From Candidatus Peregrinibacteria bacterium (GTDB lineage Bacteria; Patescibacteriota; Gracilibacteria; UBA1369; LOWO2-01-FULL-3): DNA of 64,000 nucleotides. A program made the translations under genes and the position numbers. The notes below the pieces were generated by a model, which saw only the letters and a program-made list of their open reading frames with translations, made no database searches and was not told the DNA's origin. This document shows, piece by piece, positions 20,161 through 31,216 of the stretch (position 1 is its first letter; each line of letters opens with the position of its first letter). The DNA is taken from NCBI GenBank assembly GCA_018655275.1, contig JABIJZ010000003.1, positions 1 to 64,000 on the forward strand, written 5' to 3'.

Positions 20161-22461
20161 ATGCAAAACAAAGATCCAAAGATAACTAAAGCTATGGTTA
20201 ATAGGGAAGTCGTACATGCGAAAACTGTTGTTAGATCAATATTTTTTGCTCTTGTAGGTATTGCGATTTTGGTTGCGAGCTTTTTTTGGGAGCAAAATAC
20301 TGAGAATATGTTGGTGGCTGTATCTGGTGAAGTTGAGTTTGTGGAGGATACATTGTTTATTCCTGATAATGCTTATATTGTCGCTGAAGAAGGGGAAATC
20401 GCTGAATTGTTAACCTTGGAAGAGAAAGATGGTGCGTATCTGATCAGTATGGAAAATGAAGGTCGGATTTGGGGGAATTTTGGGAATAGCTTTTCGTTGG
20501 TAAATATTTCCGTGGAGGGCAAATTGGTTGTTGTTCCTACTTTTTCTTATTTTGATCTTGAGTACAAAGGTGGGGTTGTTACGTTGAATAGTTATATGGG
20601 AAATACTTATGTTGGGTTTTTGGTGGGTGGGTTTGATCAATTTGAATATATGAATGAGTATTCTAAGTCTTTTGGAAATATCCAATTGGTTCCGTCTGGA
20701 GCTAGGGTGAAAATTCCTTTGAGCAGAGTTGATGAGAGGATTAGTAAACTTTTGCCTTTCAAGCTTATAAAGGAAGTTGGATATTCATTTATATCGTCAA
20801 AGTCTTATGAAGATGATTTTGTTAGAGAAAATTTGAAGAAAAGTTTTAAATTCTCGGAGGATTTGAAAGAAGTCAAAAGAGAGGATTTTTATGATAGTGC
20901 TCCTGCGGGAGTTTCTTCTGCTCTTTCGGATTTATTGAGAGAAAATTTGATTATGTTTGAATCGAAAGAAGAAGAGTTTTATATGACTAAATTGGACAAG
21001 CATTTGTATGAAGCTGTTTCGTCTTATGATTCAGATGTTGTGAAGGCATCGCTTAAGGCTTTTTCAGCTGATTATGACAAGATCCCTTCTGATTTGGTTG
21101 AAAACGGTTTTGGTAAGCAGTTTGTGCTGAGATGGTTATCGGACCTTGTTGTTTTTGAATCGGTTGATTCTGAGTACAAGGTTTTTGAATCGGTTTTGGA
21201 CAATGCAGTTGATCTTTTTGAACTTCCTTATTTGTTGTCTGTTCGGTTGAGTAGATACAATGTTGGTCTTTATGAGGAAGAGGATGTTGATGATATTTAT
21301 AGGGCTTACTACAAAGGAATTGAGAAATTGTTTGGATATACAGATGATGTTGTTCAATACAAAAGATTCTTATCTTTTTACAACCAAGTGTTAGATATGT
21401 TGTTGCTTCAACATTCGGATATTTATACAAAAGAGGCTTTTACTATGAAGAGGGCTTTGGAAAACGAATTGTACTCTTTGTACTATGGTGGAGAGTTGAA
21501 GGAAGAGGCAAAGCAAAGTTTTGTTAGACGGAAAATTGATTTTCTTAAAAAATTAAAAAGATTTTTCTTTGAGGAAGAGGTTGGGTTGTCTGAGGCTAGA
21601 TCTGTGATAAGTATTTTGGTTGAAGACCTTGATGACTATATGCCGACTAGAACTTCGGAAAATGCTGTGATTGGTCTTTTTGAAAGGGAGCTTACGGATA
21701 TCGGAAATTTCTGGGGATATATAAATGACATTGAATATTCGAAATCCTCTTTGTATGGAAGTTCTCACAAAGAAAGGTATGCGGTTTATTTGGAAGAAAA
21801 GGATCAAGTTTTGAGTATTTTGGATGTTCAAAGGGATGTGTTGGGTGATGTTGTTCAATCGATGTCTCCTAGTGAGGTTGCTTTAGATATTCGAGCGAAG
21901 TTGGAGGGTGTTGGTGCGAAAAATGTGCGTGTTGAAATGCCTGCGAGTGTAACTCAAAGATATATTAGAGTTGCTGCAGTTTTGGGTGGGCATGTGTTTG
22001 ATGCTGAGTATGATCGTGATTATGGAACTGTCAAAAATGTTTATGCTTATGGATCTTTGTTGAGTGGTGCTTCGGTGAAGCTTACTGCTCTTGAAGAATT
22101 CTTGTTTGGTTCTTTGGTTGATGTTGTTGAGGATACTAATATTAGTATTGATGAAGAGGCTTCAATGGAGACCAATGCTCAAAAAATTGCTAAATCAATA
22201 ATTGCGAAAAAACTTGTAGAGGCTGGGTTTGGAGTTGATATGGAAGATGTCGAAGTTATTGATCCTGTGAACGCTGTTTATAGGGTGAATGATGTTTTGG
22301 TGGAGGAGGAAGGGGAAGCTGTGACTATCTCTTTTGACTACTTGGCGAATGAGGCGTCTGTTGAAAATCTCTTTATTTTGAAGGAAGGGGAGGGAGTGAA
22401 TATTTCTGGGGAATTCCCGCTTGACGATCTTAGGCGACTTGTTCTGAGTGGTAAATATTAA
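20161..22461 (+). CDS. Membrane-anchored protein of unknown function, FecR-like N-terminal domain
   Basis: I do not recognise the whole 766-aa protein. After a basic cytoplasmic stretch there is one transmembrane helix (about residues 26-44, SIFFALVGIAILVASFF). The next ~150 residues are beta-rich and begin AVSGEVEFVEDTLFIPDN, resembling FecR/prepilin-like sensor domains. The remainder is mainly alpha-helical and acidic, ending in a small beta-rich domain. The topology is N-in with a large extracytoplasmic part. It is divergent from the S41/SLH protease and 66 bp before gyrB. Confidence 0.75.
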   Translation: MQNKDPKITKAMVNREVVHAKTVVRSIFFALVGIAILVASFFWEQNTENMLVAVSGEVEFVEDTLFIPDNAYIVAEEGEIAELLTLEEKDGAYLISMENEGRIWGNFGNSFSLVNISVEGKLVVVPTFSYFDLEYKGGVVTLNSYMGNTYVGFLVGGFDQFEYMNEYSKSFGNIQLVPSGARVKIPLSRVDERISKLLPFKLIKEVGYSFISSKSYEDDFVRENLKKSFKFSEDLKEVKREDFYDSAPAGVSSALSDLLRENLIMFESKEEEFYMTKLDKHLYEAVSSYDSDVVKASLKAFSADYDKIPSDLVENGFGKQFVLRWLSDLVVFESVDSEYKVFESVLDNAVDLFELPYLLSVRLSRYNVGLYEEEDVDDIYRAYYKGIEKLFGYTDDVVQYKRFLSFYNQVLDMLLLQHSDIYTKEAFTMKRALENELYSLYYGGELKEEAKQSFVRRKIDFLKKLKRFFFEEEVGLSEARSVISILVEDLDDYMPTRTSENAVIGLFERELTDIGNFWGYINDIEYSKSSLYGSSHKERYAVYLEEKDQVLSILDVQRDVLGDVVQSMSPSEVALDIRAKLEGVGAKNVRVEMPASVTQRYIRVAAVLGGHVFDAEYDRDYGTVKNVYAYGSLLSGASVKLTALEEFLFGSLVDVVEDTNISIDEEASMETNAQKIAKSIIAKKLVEAGFGVDMEDVEVIDPVNAVYRVNDVLVEEEGEAVTISFDYLANEASVENLFILKEGEGVNISGEFPLDDLRRLVLSGKY

Positions 22462-24438
<1,977 letters not shown>

Positions 24439-24440
24439 GG

Positions 24441-24468
24441 TTGACTTTGAATATCTTGTGTATATAAT
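24441..24468 (+). promoter_or_regulatory. Promoter of rpsU-prmC
   Basis: TTGACT (24441-24446), a 16-nt spacer and TATAAT (24463-24468), immediately after the gyrB stop. The rpsU ATG is 28 nt downstream. Confidence 0.7.
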
Positions 24469-24495
24469 TTGGCCGTTAATTTCTTAATTATCTGA

Positions 24496-24702
24496 ATGAA
24501 AGTAGTAGTCGTTAGAGACCCAAAAGAATCGAATGAGCGTTTAATCACTCGTTTTGGTAAGGCTGTCCAAAAAAGCCGAAAAGTTCCTGCAATCAGGAAT
24601 GGTCGTTACCATAAGAAATCTCCTACCAAAAGGTATGAGAGGCAGTCTGCTGTTATGAGAGAGGGCTATAGAGCTCAAAGAGAAAGAAGTAAGTTCTATT
24701 AG
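24496..24702 (+). CDS. rpsU: Ribosomal protein bS21
   Basis: Small-subunit protein located near the anti-Shine-Dalgarno end of 16S rRNA. The 68-aa length and the strongly basic composition fit the family. The N-terminal part (VVVRDPKESNERLITRFGKAVQKS) and the C-terminal RRYERQ-like segment (SPTKRYERQSAVMR) are recognisable. It has its own promoter and is followed after one base by prmC, so a translation-termination module (rpsU-prmC-prfA) is formed. Confidence 0.93.
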   Translation: MKVVVVRDPKESNERLITRFGKAVQKSRKVPAIRNGRYHKKSPTKRYERQSAVMREGYRAQRERSKFY

Positions 24703-24703
24703 T

Positions 24704-25633
24704 ATGACTATCTTAGATCTATTAAAGGAGGGGAGGGAGTTTTATGCTGGTTTGGATTTGGATAAGGATTTGGATGTAGAAATTTTGTTGGCGTTCACTC
24801 TTGGAGTTGAGAAAGAATATTTGCTTTCTCATGGAGAAGAAAATGTTGAAGCAGGGGATAGGGATGTTTTTTTGAAGTATTTGGAGCAAAGAGCCAATGG
24901 TAAGCCGATCGCCTATATTACTCATACTAAGGAGTTTTATGGATTGGATTTTTATGTAGATGAACGAGTGCTTGTGCCAAGACCTGAAACTGAGCTGATC
25001 GTTGATGAGGTTTTGGATTTTTTGACTGGCGAGGAAATGACTGAGGAGCTTGTGAAAAGAGCTGGAGTTGCAGAGGGTGTTAGTGAGGTTCGATTGCCTG
25101 TGGCTACTATGTTGGATGTTGGAACTGGGAGTTTGAATATTACTACTGCTGTTTTGAAGAATTTTGATAATGTTTGTGCTGATGCTGTGGATGTGAGTGA
25201 AGATGCTTTGGAAGTTGCGAGGATGAATCGTGAATATCATGATTTGGAAACTTGGGTTGAGGTTTATTATAGTGACTTGTTGTCGAATGTTGATGGTAGG
25301 GAGTTTGATGTGATTGTTTCGAATTTGCCTTACATTGGTGCTGGTAAATTTGATACTGCGACCGATGATGTGAAAAAAAGTGAGCCTCATTCAGCTTTGT
25401 ATGGAAAGAATGCTTCTGCTGGTAGTTCGGGGCTAGACTTGTACAAAAAATTGATACAACAAATTGTGGAGAAAAATGTGGATTTCAACCTGTTGGTTTG
25501 TGAGTTTGGGTTTGGGCAGGTTGATGGTGTGAAGCAATTGTTGAATAAGTTTTTTGATCAAGGTTTTCAGTGGGAAATCAAGGATGATTTGGCAGGAATT
25601 CCAAGAATTTTTGTGGTTAAGAAGATTAAGTAG
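24704..25633 (+). CDS. prmC: Release factor glutamine methyltransferase
   Basis: Methylates the Gln of the GGQ loop in release factors, using SAM. The 309-aa protein has the helical N-domain (LLEREGREFYAG-like start, RANGKPIAYITHTKEFYGLDFYVDERVLVPRPETE) and a Rossmann methyltransferase domain with MLDVGTGSLNI as motif I. The catalytic motif reads NLPY (SNLPYIGAG) instead of the usual NPPY, a conservative change near the Gln-binding site. It is followed by its substrate gene prfA 27 bp downstream, which strongly supports the call. Confidence 0.93.
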   Translation: MTILDLLKEGREFYAGLDLDKDLDVEILLAFTLGVEKEYLLSHGEENVEAGDRDVFLKYLEQRANGKPIAYITHTKEFYGLDFYVDERVLVPRPETELIVDEVLDFLTGEEMTEELVKRAGVAEGVSEVRLPVATMLDVGTGSLNITTAVLKNFDNVCADAVDVSEDALEVARMNREYHDLETWVEVYYSDLLSNVDGREFDVIVSNLPYIGAGKFDTATDDVKKSEPHSALYGKNASAGSSGLDLYKKLIQQIVEKNVDFNLLVCEFGFGQVDGVKQLLNKFFDQGFQWEIKDDLAGIPRIFVVKKIK

Positions 25634-25639
25634 TATAAT
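25611..25639 (+). promoter_or_regulatory. Internal promoter of prfA
   Basis: TTGTGG (25611-25616), a 17-nt spacer and TATAAT (25634-25639) at the end of prmC. The prfA ATG is 21 nt downstream of the -10, giving a short leader. Confidence 0.5.
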
Positions 25640-25660
25640 TCGGTTTGTAAATTTATTCAC

Positions 25661-26725
25661 ATGATTGAAGCTTTAGAAAAATTGGAGGAGGAGTATCTGG
25701 AAATCCAAGGGAAACTTTCGGATCCTGAGATTATTGCGAATCAAAAAGAATATGCTTTGTTGTCGAGGAGGTACAAAGAATTGGAGAAGATGGTTGATTT
25801 GGCTTCACGGTACAAGGAAGCTCGAAAGTCTTTGGCGGACGCTGAGGATACTTTGAAAAATGAATCTGATCCTGATATGAAAACTTTGGCGAATGAGCAG
25901 AAAGGTGAGGCTTCGAAGGAAATTGAAACTTTGGAGGCTGATATTGAAACGGCTTTGATTCCAAAAGACCCTAACGATTACAAGAATATTATTTTGGAAA
26001 TTAGAGGTGGTGCAGGTGGAGATGAAGCGGCTTTATTTGCTGGTGAGCTGATGAGGATGTATATGCGGTATGCTGAGGGGAAGGGGTATAAAATTGAATT
26101 GATATCCAAAAATGAGCCTGAACCTGGGGTTATAAAAGAAGTGGTTTTTAGGGTGCTTGGAGATGGAGCTTATGGTGAATTTAAGTTTGAAAGTGGTGTT
26201 CATAGAGTTCAGAGAATTCCTGTTACTGAGAGTCAGGGACGTGTGCATACTTCAACGTCTTCTGTGGCTGTATTACCCGAGGCTGAGGAAGTTGATATTG
26301 AGATAAGGGCTGAAGATTTGAAATTTGATGTTTATAGGGCTAGTGGGCCTGGTGGACAGAGTGTGAATACTACTGATTCTGCTGTGCGTGTTACTCATAT
26401 ACCGACTGGATTGATTGCTAGTTGTCAGGATGGAAAATCTCAATTGAAGAATAAGACGAAGGCTTTGTCTGTGTTGCGTGCTCGATTGTATGCTGTGGAG
26501 GAGGAGAAGCTTGCGAAAGAGCGTGGAGATGCTAGGTCGAGTCAGATTGGGACTGGAGATCGTTCTGAAAAAATCCGTACTTATAATTTTCCGCAGGATC
26601 GTGTTACTGATCATAGAATCCATCAAAATTATAGTAATCTTCCTGGTAGGCTTGATGGGGATATTGAAGATATTGTTGTTGATTTGAGGAATGCTGAAAA
26701 AGAGGAATTGATGAAAAGCGCTTAG
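25661..26725 (+). CDS. prfA: Peptide chain release factor 1
   Basis: Terminates translation at UAA and UAG. The 354-aa length is normal. The peptidyl-hydrolysis loop is [16 protein letters not shown] with the GGQ Gln, the substrate of PrmC. The codon-recognition tripeptide region reads [14 protein letters not shown], that is P-V-T at the position of the RF1 P-A-T motif and not the RF2 S-P-F, so this is RF1. The second half ([35 protein letters not shown]) is typical. It converges on nadB, with stop codons overlapping by 4 bp. Confidence 0.97.
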   Translation: MIEALEKLEEEYLEIQGKLSDPEIIANQKEYALLSRRYKELEKMVDLASRYKEARKSLADAEDTLKNESDPDMKTLANEQKGEASKEIETLEADIETALIPKDPNDYKNIILEIRGGAGGDEAALFAGELMRMYMRYAEGKGYKIELISKNEPEPGVIKEVVFRVLGDGAYGEFKFESGVHRVQRIPVTESQGRVHTSTSSVAVLPEAEEVDIEIRAEDLKFDVYRASGPGGQSVNTTDSAVRVTHIPTGLIASCQDGKSQLKNKTKALSVLRARLYAVEEEKLAKERGDARSSQIGTGDRSEKIRTYNFPQDRVTDHRIHQNYSNLPGRLDGDIEDIVVDLRNAEKEELMKSA

Positions 26726-28200
26726 GCAATAAAGTGACATCCTAGTGTCTTTTTGCGTTTTTTTGCTGATTTTAGGATAGAGGTTCCGACTTCCAGCATG
26801 TTTATTGCTTCTTGAACTTCTCGAGTTGTTTCTGTTGTTGGTTTGATTTTGGCGAGGGATTTTTTGATTTGTTTCATGCGCATAAGGCCTTCCTGGATTT
26901 TTTTGTGTGAGCGGACTATTCCTGCGTGTTCCCACATTATTTTTTTGATTTCCTTTTGGATGGCGTTGGCTTTTTTTATGAGATTTTTGTCTTTTGAAAT
27001 TGTTTGGTGGGGGAGTGAAAGGACTTTTGAAGTGCGAAGTGGTTTAACGTTTTGGGCTATTTGGTTGCTGAATACGAGAGCTTCTAGCAGAGAGTTGGAT
27101 GCGAGTCTGTTTGCGCCGTGGACTCCTGTGCAGGCTGCTTCTCCGAATGCGAATAGTCGGTTGAGATTTGTTCGGCCTTTGAGGTTTGTTTTGATGCCAC
27201 CGCATGTGTAGTGTGCGGCTGGGATAACTGGGATTAGGTCTTTGGCTAGGTCGAGTTTGTATTTGCGAAGTTCGGCGTAGATTTTTGGGAATCGTTTTTT
27301 GAGGAAGTCTCGAGATTTGTGACTGATGTCTAGTGTTACGGGGCCATCTTTGGATTCTGAGTATATTGCACGAGCTACGATGTCTCTGGAAGCTAATTCC
27401 TTTAGTTTTGGGGAGTGTTTGTGCATGAATCGGGCTCCTGTTGTATTTTTGAGTTTTGCGCCTTCTCCGCGAAGTGTTTCTGAGAGTAAGAAGAGTGGTG
27501 TTCGTCTTTTGTTTAATGCGGTTGGGTGGAATTGTGTGAATTCCAAATCTTTTGTTGTTGCGCCTGCTCGGATTGCCATGGCTATTCCGTCTCCGGTTGT
27601 GATTTTTGGATTTGTTGTGTGTTGGTAAAGTTGGCCGATACCTCCTGTTGCTAGAATCACTGCGTCTGCAAATATGTAGTCGATGTTGTTGTTTTTTGTG
27701 AATGATGCTCCGTAGATTGTTTTGCGTTTCTTTAGGAGGTCGAGAGCGAATGCATTTTCAACGATTTCAATGTTTGGATGTTCGCGGACACGTTTTATGA
27801 GGATGTTCTCTATTTCTTGTCCGGTGTAGTCGCCGACATATGCGATTCGTCTGTGTGAATGGCCACCTTCGCGGGTTAGTTTTAATTTTCCGTGTTCTTT
27901 TTCGAATTCTACTCCGAGTTCGATGAGCCTTGTGATTGCTTCTTTGCTTTTTTCTACCATGAATTTGATTGCTTTCTTTTTTCCGTGTCTTGCTCCTGCG
28001 TTGAATGTATCTTCGATGTGTTGATTGGCGGAGTCGAGTTTGTCTAATACACCTGCGATTCCTCCTTGGGCGTAGTTGGTGTTGCTTTCTGCTACTTTCT
28101 TTTTTGTGAGAATTGTTACGTGGCCTTTTTTTGCTGCGTGAAGTGCGAAATTTAATCCTGCGATTCCTGAGCCAATTATGAGAAAGTTTGTTCTGTTCAT
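26722..28200 (-). CDS. nadB: L-aspartate oxidase
   Basis: FAD enzyme that oxidises aspartate to iminoaspartate, the first step of de novo NAD synthesis. The 492-aa protein begins with the dinucleotide-binding [16 protein letters not shown], followed by the family signature [12 protein letters not shown]. The succinate-dehydrogenase-like core has [39 protein letters not shown] and the CGGIKTN region. Fumarate reductase subunits are the usual alternative, but the length and the SNTxxAQGG motif favour NadB. nadA and nadC are not in the window. Confidence 0.92.
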   Translation of the reverse strand: MNRTNFLIIGSGIAGLNFALHAAKKGHVTILTKKKVAESNTNYAQGGIAGVLDKLDSANQHIEDTFNAGARHGKKKAIKFMVEKSKEAITRLIELGVEFEKEHGKLKLTREGGHSHRRIAYVGDYTGQEIENILIKRVREHPNIEIVENAFALDLLKKRKTIYGASFTKNNNIDYIFADAVILATGGIGQLYQHTTNPKITTGDGIAMAIRAGATTKDLEFTQFHPTALNKRRTPLFLLSETLRGEGAKLKNTTGARFMHKHSPKLKELASRDIVARAIYSESKDGPVTLDISHKSRDFLKKRFPKIYAELRKYKLDLAKDLIPVIPAAHYTCGGIKTNLKGRTNLNRLFAFGEAACTGVHGANRLASNSLLEALVFSNQIAQNVKPLRTSKVLSLPHQTISKDKNLIKKANAIQKEIKKIMWEHAGIVRSHKKIQEGLMRMKQIKKSLAKIKPTTETTREVQEAINMLEVGTSILKSAKKRKKTLGCHFIA

Positions 28201-28246
28201 GTGTTTTGGATTGTTAGCTCGGTAAGATTAGCAAATTTGTTGAAAA

Positions 28247-29545
28247 ATGGATATCTTTTCTGTAGGCTTTTCCCGCATGACAAAGAATAAAACTAAAAAT
28301 CAGGGTATTGCTCCAGAACTTTTGGTCCCGGCAGGGGATCTTGATAAGTTGAAATTTGCTTTTGAATATGGGGCGGATGCTGTGTATATGGGGTTGCCGT
28401 CTTTTAGTATGAGGAGTCGGACGAATGAGTTTGATGAGAAATCTTTTATGGAGGGTGTTGACCTTGTGCGCAAACTTGGCAAGAAGTTTTATATTACTGA
28501 AAACATTTTTACTCGAAATAACAAAGTTGAAGCGTTTAAAAAACATTTGGCTTATGTGCGTGATGAAGTGAAGCCTGATGCGATTATTTTGGCTGATCCT
28601 GGTATTCTTGAATTGGTTCGAGAGGTTTATCCGGAGGCGTGTGTGCATCTGTCGGTTCAGGCGAATTGTTTGAATTATAAGGCAGTTGAGTTTTGGCAGA
28701 AGCAGGGAGTTTCACGTGTAATTTTGCCTCGGGAATTGATGTTGCAAGAGATTGCTGAGATTCATGAGAAGGTGCCTTCTATGGAGCTTGAATATTTTGT
28801 GCATGGAGCTATTTGTATGGCGTATTCTGGGAGATGTTTGATCTCAAATTATTTGACTGGGCGTGATTCTAATCAAGGGATTTGTGCGCAGAGTTGTAGA
28901 TGGAAATACAAAATGTATTTGGAGGAGGAGCTTCGGCCTGGGGAATTTATGCCTGTTGAGGAGGATGAGCATGGGACCTATATTATGAATTCAAAGGATA
29001 ATTGTCAGATTGAATATCTTCGTGATTTGCAGGAAGCTGGAGTATGTAGTTTCAAAGTAGAGGGGCGAAACAAGACGGTTTATTATCTTGGTTCTGTTAC
29101 AAAGGCTTATCGTCGTGCTATTGATGATATGGTGGCTGGGCGTGATTTTGATCCGAGTTTGAGAGAGGAATTGGACAAGATTGCGAATAGGGGGTATGTA
29201 CCTGGATTTTTGAAAGGATTCCCTGGTTCGAGTCAGATTAATCTGGAAAGTCCGGCGTCGAAGGCGGATCATTATTTTGTTGGTGTTGTACGTGAGGCTG
29301 ATGTTTTGGGGCAGGATGATTTGTATCGAGTTGAGGTTCGTAACAGGGTTGAGGTTGGTGATGAAATTGAGGTTGTTGAGCCTGGGTGTGAGGAGATGTT
29401 TAAGAAAGTTAAGATTGAGGAAATGATAGGGTTGGATAAAGAGAGCGTGGATGTTGCTCATGGAGGTGCCAAGGATATTTACTTCAGGTTGGGGAAGGGG
29501 TTGAAGGTTGGAGGGCTTTTGAGAGGGAGGGTTGTTGTAGCCTAA
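28247..29545 (+). CDS. trhP: U32 family protein, TrhP/YegQ-like tRNA hydroxylation factor
   Basis: The 432-aa U32 member has an N-terminal TIM-barrel-like domain (APELLVPAGDLDKLKFAFEYGADAVYMG) and the U32 signature region MELEYFVHGAICMAYSGRCLISNYLTGRDSNQGICAQSCRWKY with clustered Cys. A C-terminal beta domain follows. YegQ/TrhP enzymes support 5-hydroxyuridine formation at tRNA position 34 and in E. coli depend on prephenate; whether this protein does so is inferred. The start could also be the Met at 28277. It is divergent from nadB (46 bp) and converges with aroK (4-bp overlap). Confidence 0.8.
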   Translation: MDIFSVGFSRMTKNKTKNQGIAPELLVPAGDLDKLKFAFEYGADAVYMGLPSFSMRSRTNEFDEKSFMEGVDLVRKLGKKFYITENIFTRNNKVEAFKKHLAYVRDEVKPDAIILADPGILELVREVYPEACVHLSVQANCLNYKAVEFWQKQGVSRVILPRELMLQEIAEIHEKVPSMELEYFVHGAICMAYSGRCLISNYLTGRDSNQGICAQSCRWKYKMYLEEELRPGEFMPVEEDEHGTYIMNSKDNCQIEYLRDLQEAGVCSFKVEGRNKTVYYLGSVTKAYRRAIDDMVAGRDFDPSLREELDKIANRGYVPGFLKGFPGSSQINLESPASKADHYFVGVVREADVLGQDDLYRVEVRNRVEVGDEIEVVEPGCEEMFKKVKIEEMIGLDKESVDVAHGGAKDIYFRLGKGLKVGGLLRGRVVVA

Positions 29546-30048
29546 AGCTCTTGAATCTTATCTAAGATTTCTTCGGGGGTTGTTTCGGTGTCTACATCTA
29601 TTATGAGGTCGGCGCTTTCGCGGTAACGTTTTTCGCGTTTTTCCCAAATTTCGGTGAGTTCTTCTAGGATTGATTGGTTGTTTGTGAGTGCTGGTCGGTC
29701 TTTGTTATGGCCGTTTTCGATAAATTGGGTGCATTTTTCGATTGTTCTGTATAGGAAGATTATTTTGCCGTTTTTTCTGAGTGTTTGTTCGTTTTCGCGA
29801 TCTATTATCATTCCTCCGCCGGTTGAGATAATGTGTTCGTCGAGTTGGCCTACTTCTTCTACAATTTTGCGTTCTAGGTCTCGGAAATGTTTCCAGCCTT
29901 TTTGTTGGACTATCTCAGTTATTGAAGCGTTTTCGCGAGTTTTTATTATGTTGTCGGTGTCGATCAGTTTCCATTCCAAAAATTTAGCTAATTGTTTTGC
30001 GTAATAACTTTTGCCTGAGCCGCGCATGCCTGTGAGTACTATATTCAT
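29542..30048 (-). CDS. aroK: Shikimate kinase
   Basis: Phosphorylates shikimate at O3 with ATP. The 168-aa length is typical. Visible are the P-loop LTGMRGSGKSYYAK, the DTDN Asp pair that binds shikimate and Mg, FRDLE with the shikimate-binding Arg, the STGGGMII glycine motif, and the RPAL lid region. It is the last gene of the minus-strand operon aroF-aroB-aroA-MFS-aroK, 10 bp after the transporter gene. Confidence 0.95.
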   Translation of the reverse strand: MNIVLTGMRGSGKSYYAKQLAKFLEWKLIDTDNIIKTRENASITEIVQQKGWKHFRDLERKIVEEVGQLDEHIISTGGGMIIDRENEQTLRKNGKIIFLYRTIEKCTQFIENGHNKDRPALTNNQSILEELTEIWEKREKRYRESADLIIDVDTETTPEEILDKIQEL

Positions 30049-30058
30049 TGTGGGTTGA

Positions 30059-31216
30059 TTAGTCTTTTGGATGATGAAGGATATATCTGTTCATAAATAG
30101 TGCAAGAATGAATGCTACAAATATCACTCCACCGGTTGCGATGAATGGGAGGTTGTATCCGAATTTTTCTCCTAGTGGTCCGAATAGTGCACTACCGATT
30201 GTTCCGCCGATTATTGTGATGAATGTGAAAATACTTGTATTTCCTCCTATCCTATTTTTGTCGAACATGCTTGATATTCCGTACGCAAAGAATACAAACA
30301 TTGCAGCGTCTCCAGCTTCGTGAAATACACGGAATAACCAAGAATAAACAGGATCAGGATGAGTCATCAAGATATGTCCAATACTTGAGAAGATTAACCC
30401 TGTAAATAATAGTGTTTTTACTTGGATTTTTTCTAGCATTCGTGAGAATAAAATTGCCCAAAATCCCATCAAGAATATGGCTGTTCCCATGTACAGACCT
30501 ACCCATTGGTTTTCCAGTCCTAGGGTGTTTTTCAAAAATAATCCGTAGCTTGTTCCTTCTGCCCCAAAGTGAATTGAGAAAAGAAAAACAATTGCTAAGA
30601 AAAAGAGGACTTTTGGTCTAAATATATCGGATTTATATTTAAGTAAATCGAAATGTGTGGTGATTGTGCGGGGGAGTGCTTGGGAGATCCCAGCCATTAC
30701 TAGGTATAGTCCGCCGCCCCATTTTATGAGGTTTTCAAATGGCACGTTGAGTTGCAAGACTTGGCCGCTTAGGATGATTCCTAGACCTATGAACAAGTAG
30801 TTTAGACTTTGGTATACTGCGATTCTTTTGGTTGCTTGGCTTTTTTCTATGGTTTTGTAGAAGATGCTGTCTGCTGAAATTGCATAAAGTCTGTGGCCGA
30901 TTCCTCCGATGATTGCGAACATCATAACCATTGGGAATGTGTGGAAATAGCTGATTCCGATGAATTGGGCTGCAAGCATAATGAGTCCTATTGTGGCGAG
31001 ATCTTTTGATTTAAATCGGTCGTTGATGAAGCCGGATGGCAGAATGCTGATTAGGCTTGTTATTTCTTGGGCTGCGAAAATTGCCCCTATTTGCAGTCCT
31101 GAAAATCCTATTGATGCGAAGTATATTGCCCAAAAGAAAAAGATTCCGGTTGTGATTCCTTTTATGGTTGCGTTAAAGGTTGATAGCCCCCAGATTTTTT
31201 TAGTTGTGCTTGCCAT
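30059..31216 (-). CDS. MFS transporter in the shikimate operon
   Basis: 385-aa integral membrane protein with about 11-12 hydrophobic helices and MFS-like short loops (for example SGFINDRFKSKDLATIG between helices 2 and 3, resembling the MFS motif A region). The substrate cannot be read from sequence. It sits between aroA (17-bp overlap at its 5' end) and aroK (10-bp gap), so it is co-transcribed with the pathway. Import or export of aromatic amino acids or a pathway intermediate is a reasonable inference. Confidence 0.85.
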   Translation of the reverse strand: MASTTKKIWGLSTFNATIKGITTGIFFFWAIYFASIGFSGLQIGAIFAAQEITSLISILPSGFINDRFKSKDLATIGLIMLAAQFIGISYFHTFPMVMMFAIIGGIGHRLYAISADSIFYKTIEKSQATKRIAVYQSLNYLFIGLGIILSGQVLQLNVPFENLIKWGGGLYLVMAGISQALPRTITTHFDLLKYKSDIFRPKVLFFLAIVFLFSIHFGAEGTSYGLFLKNTLGLENQWVGLYMGTAIFLMGFWAILFSRMLEKIQVKTLLFTGLIFSSIGHILMTHPDPVYSWLFRVFHEAGDAAMFVFFAYGISSMFDKNRIGGNTSIFTFITIIGGTIGSALFGPLGEKFGYNLPFIATGGVIFVAFILALFMNRYILHHPKD

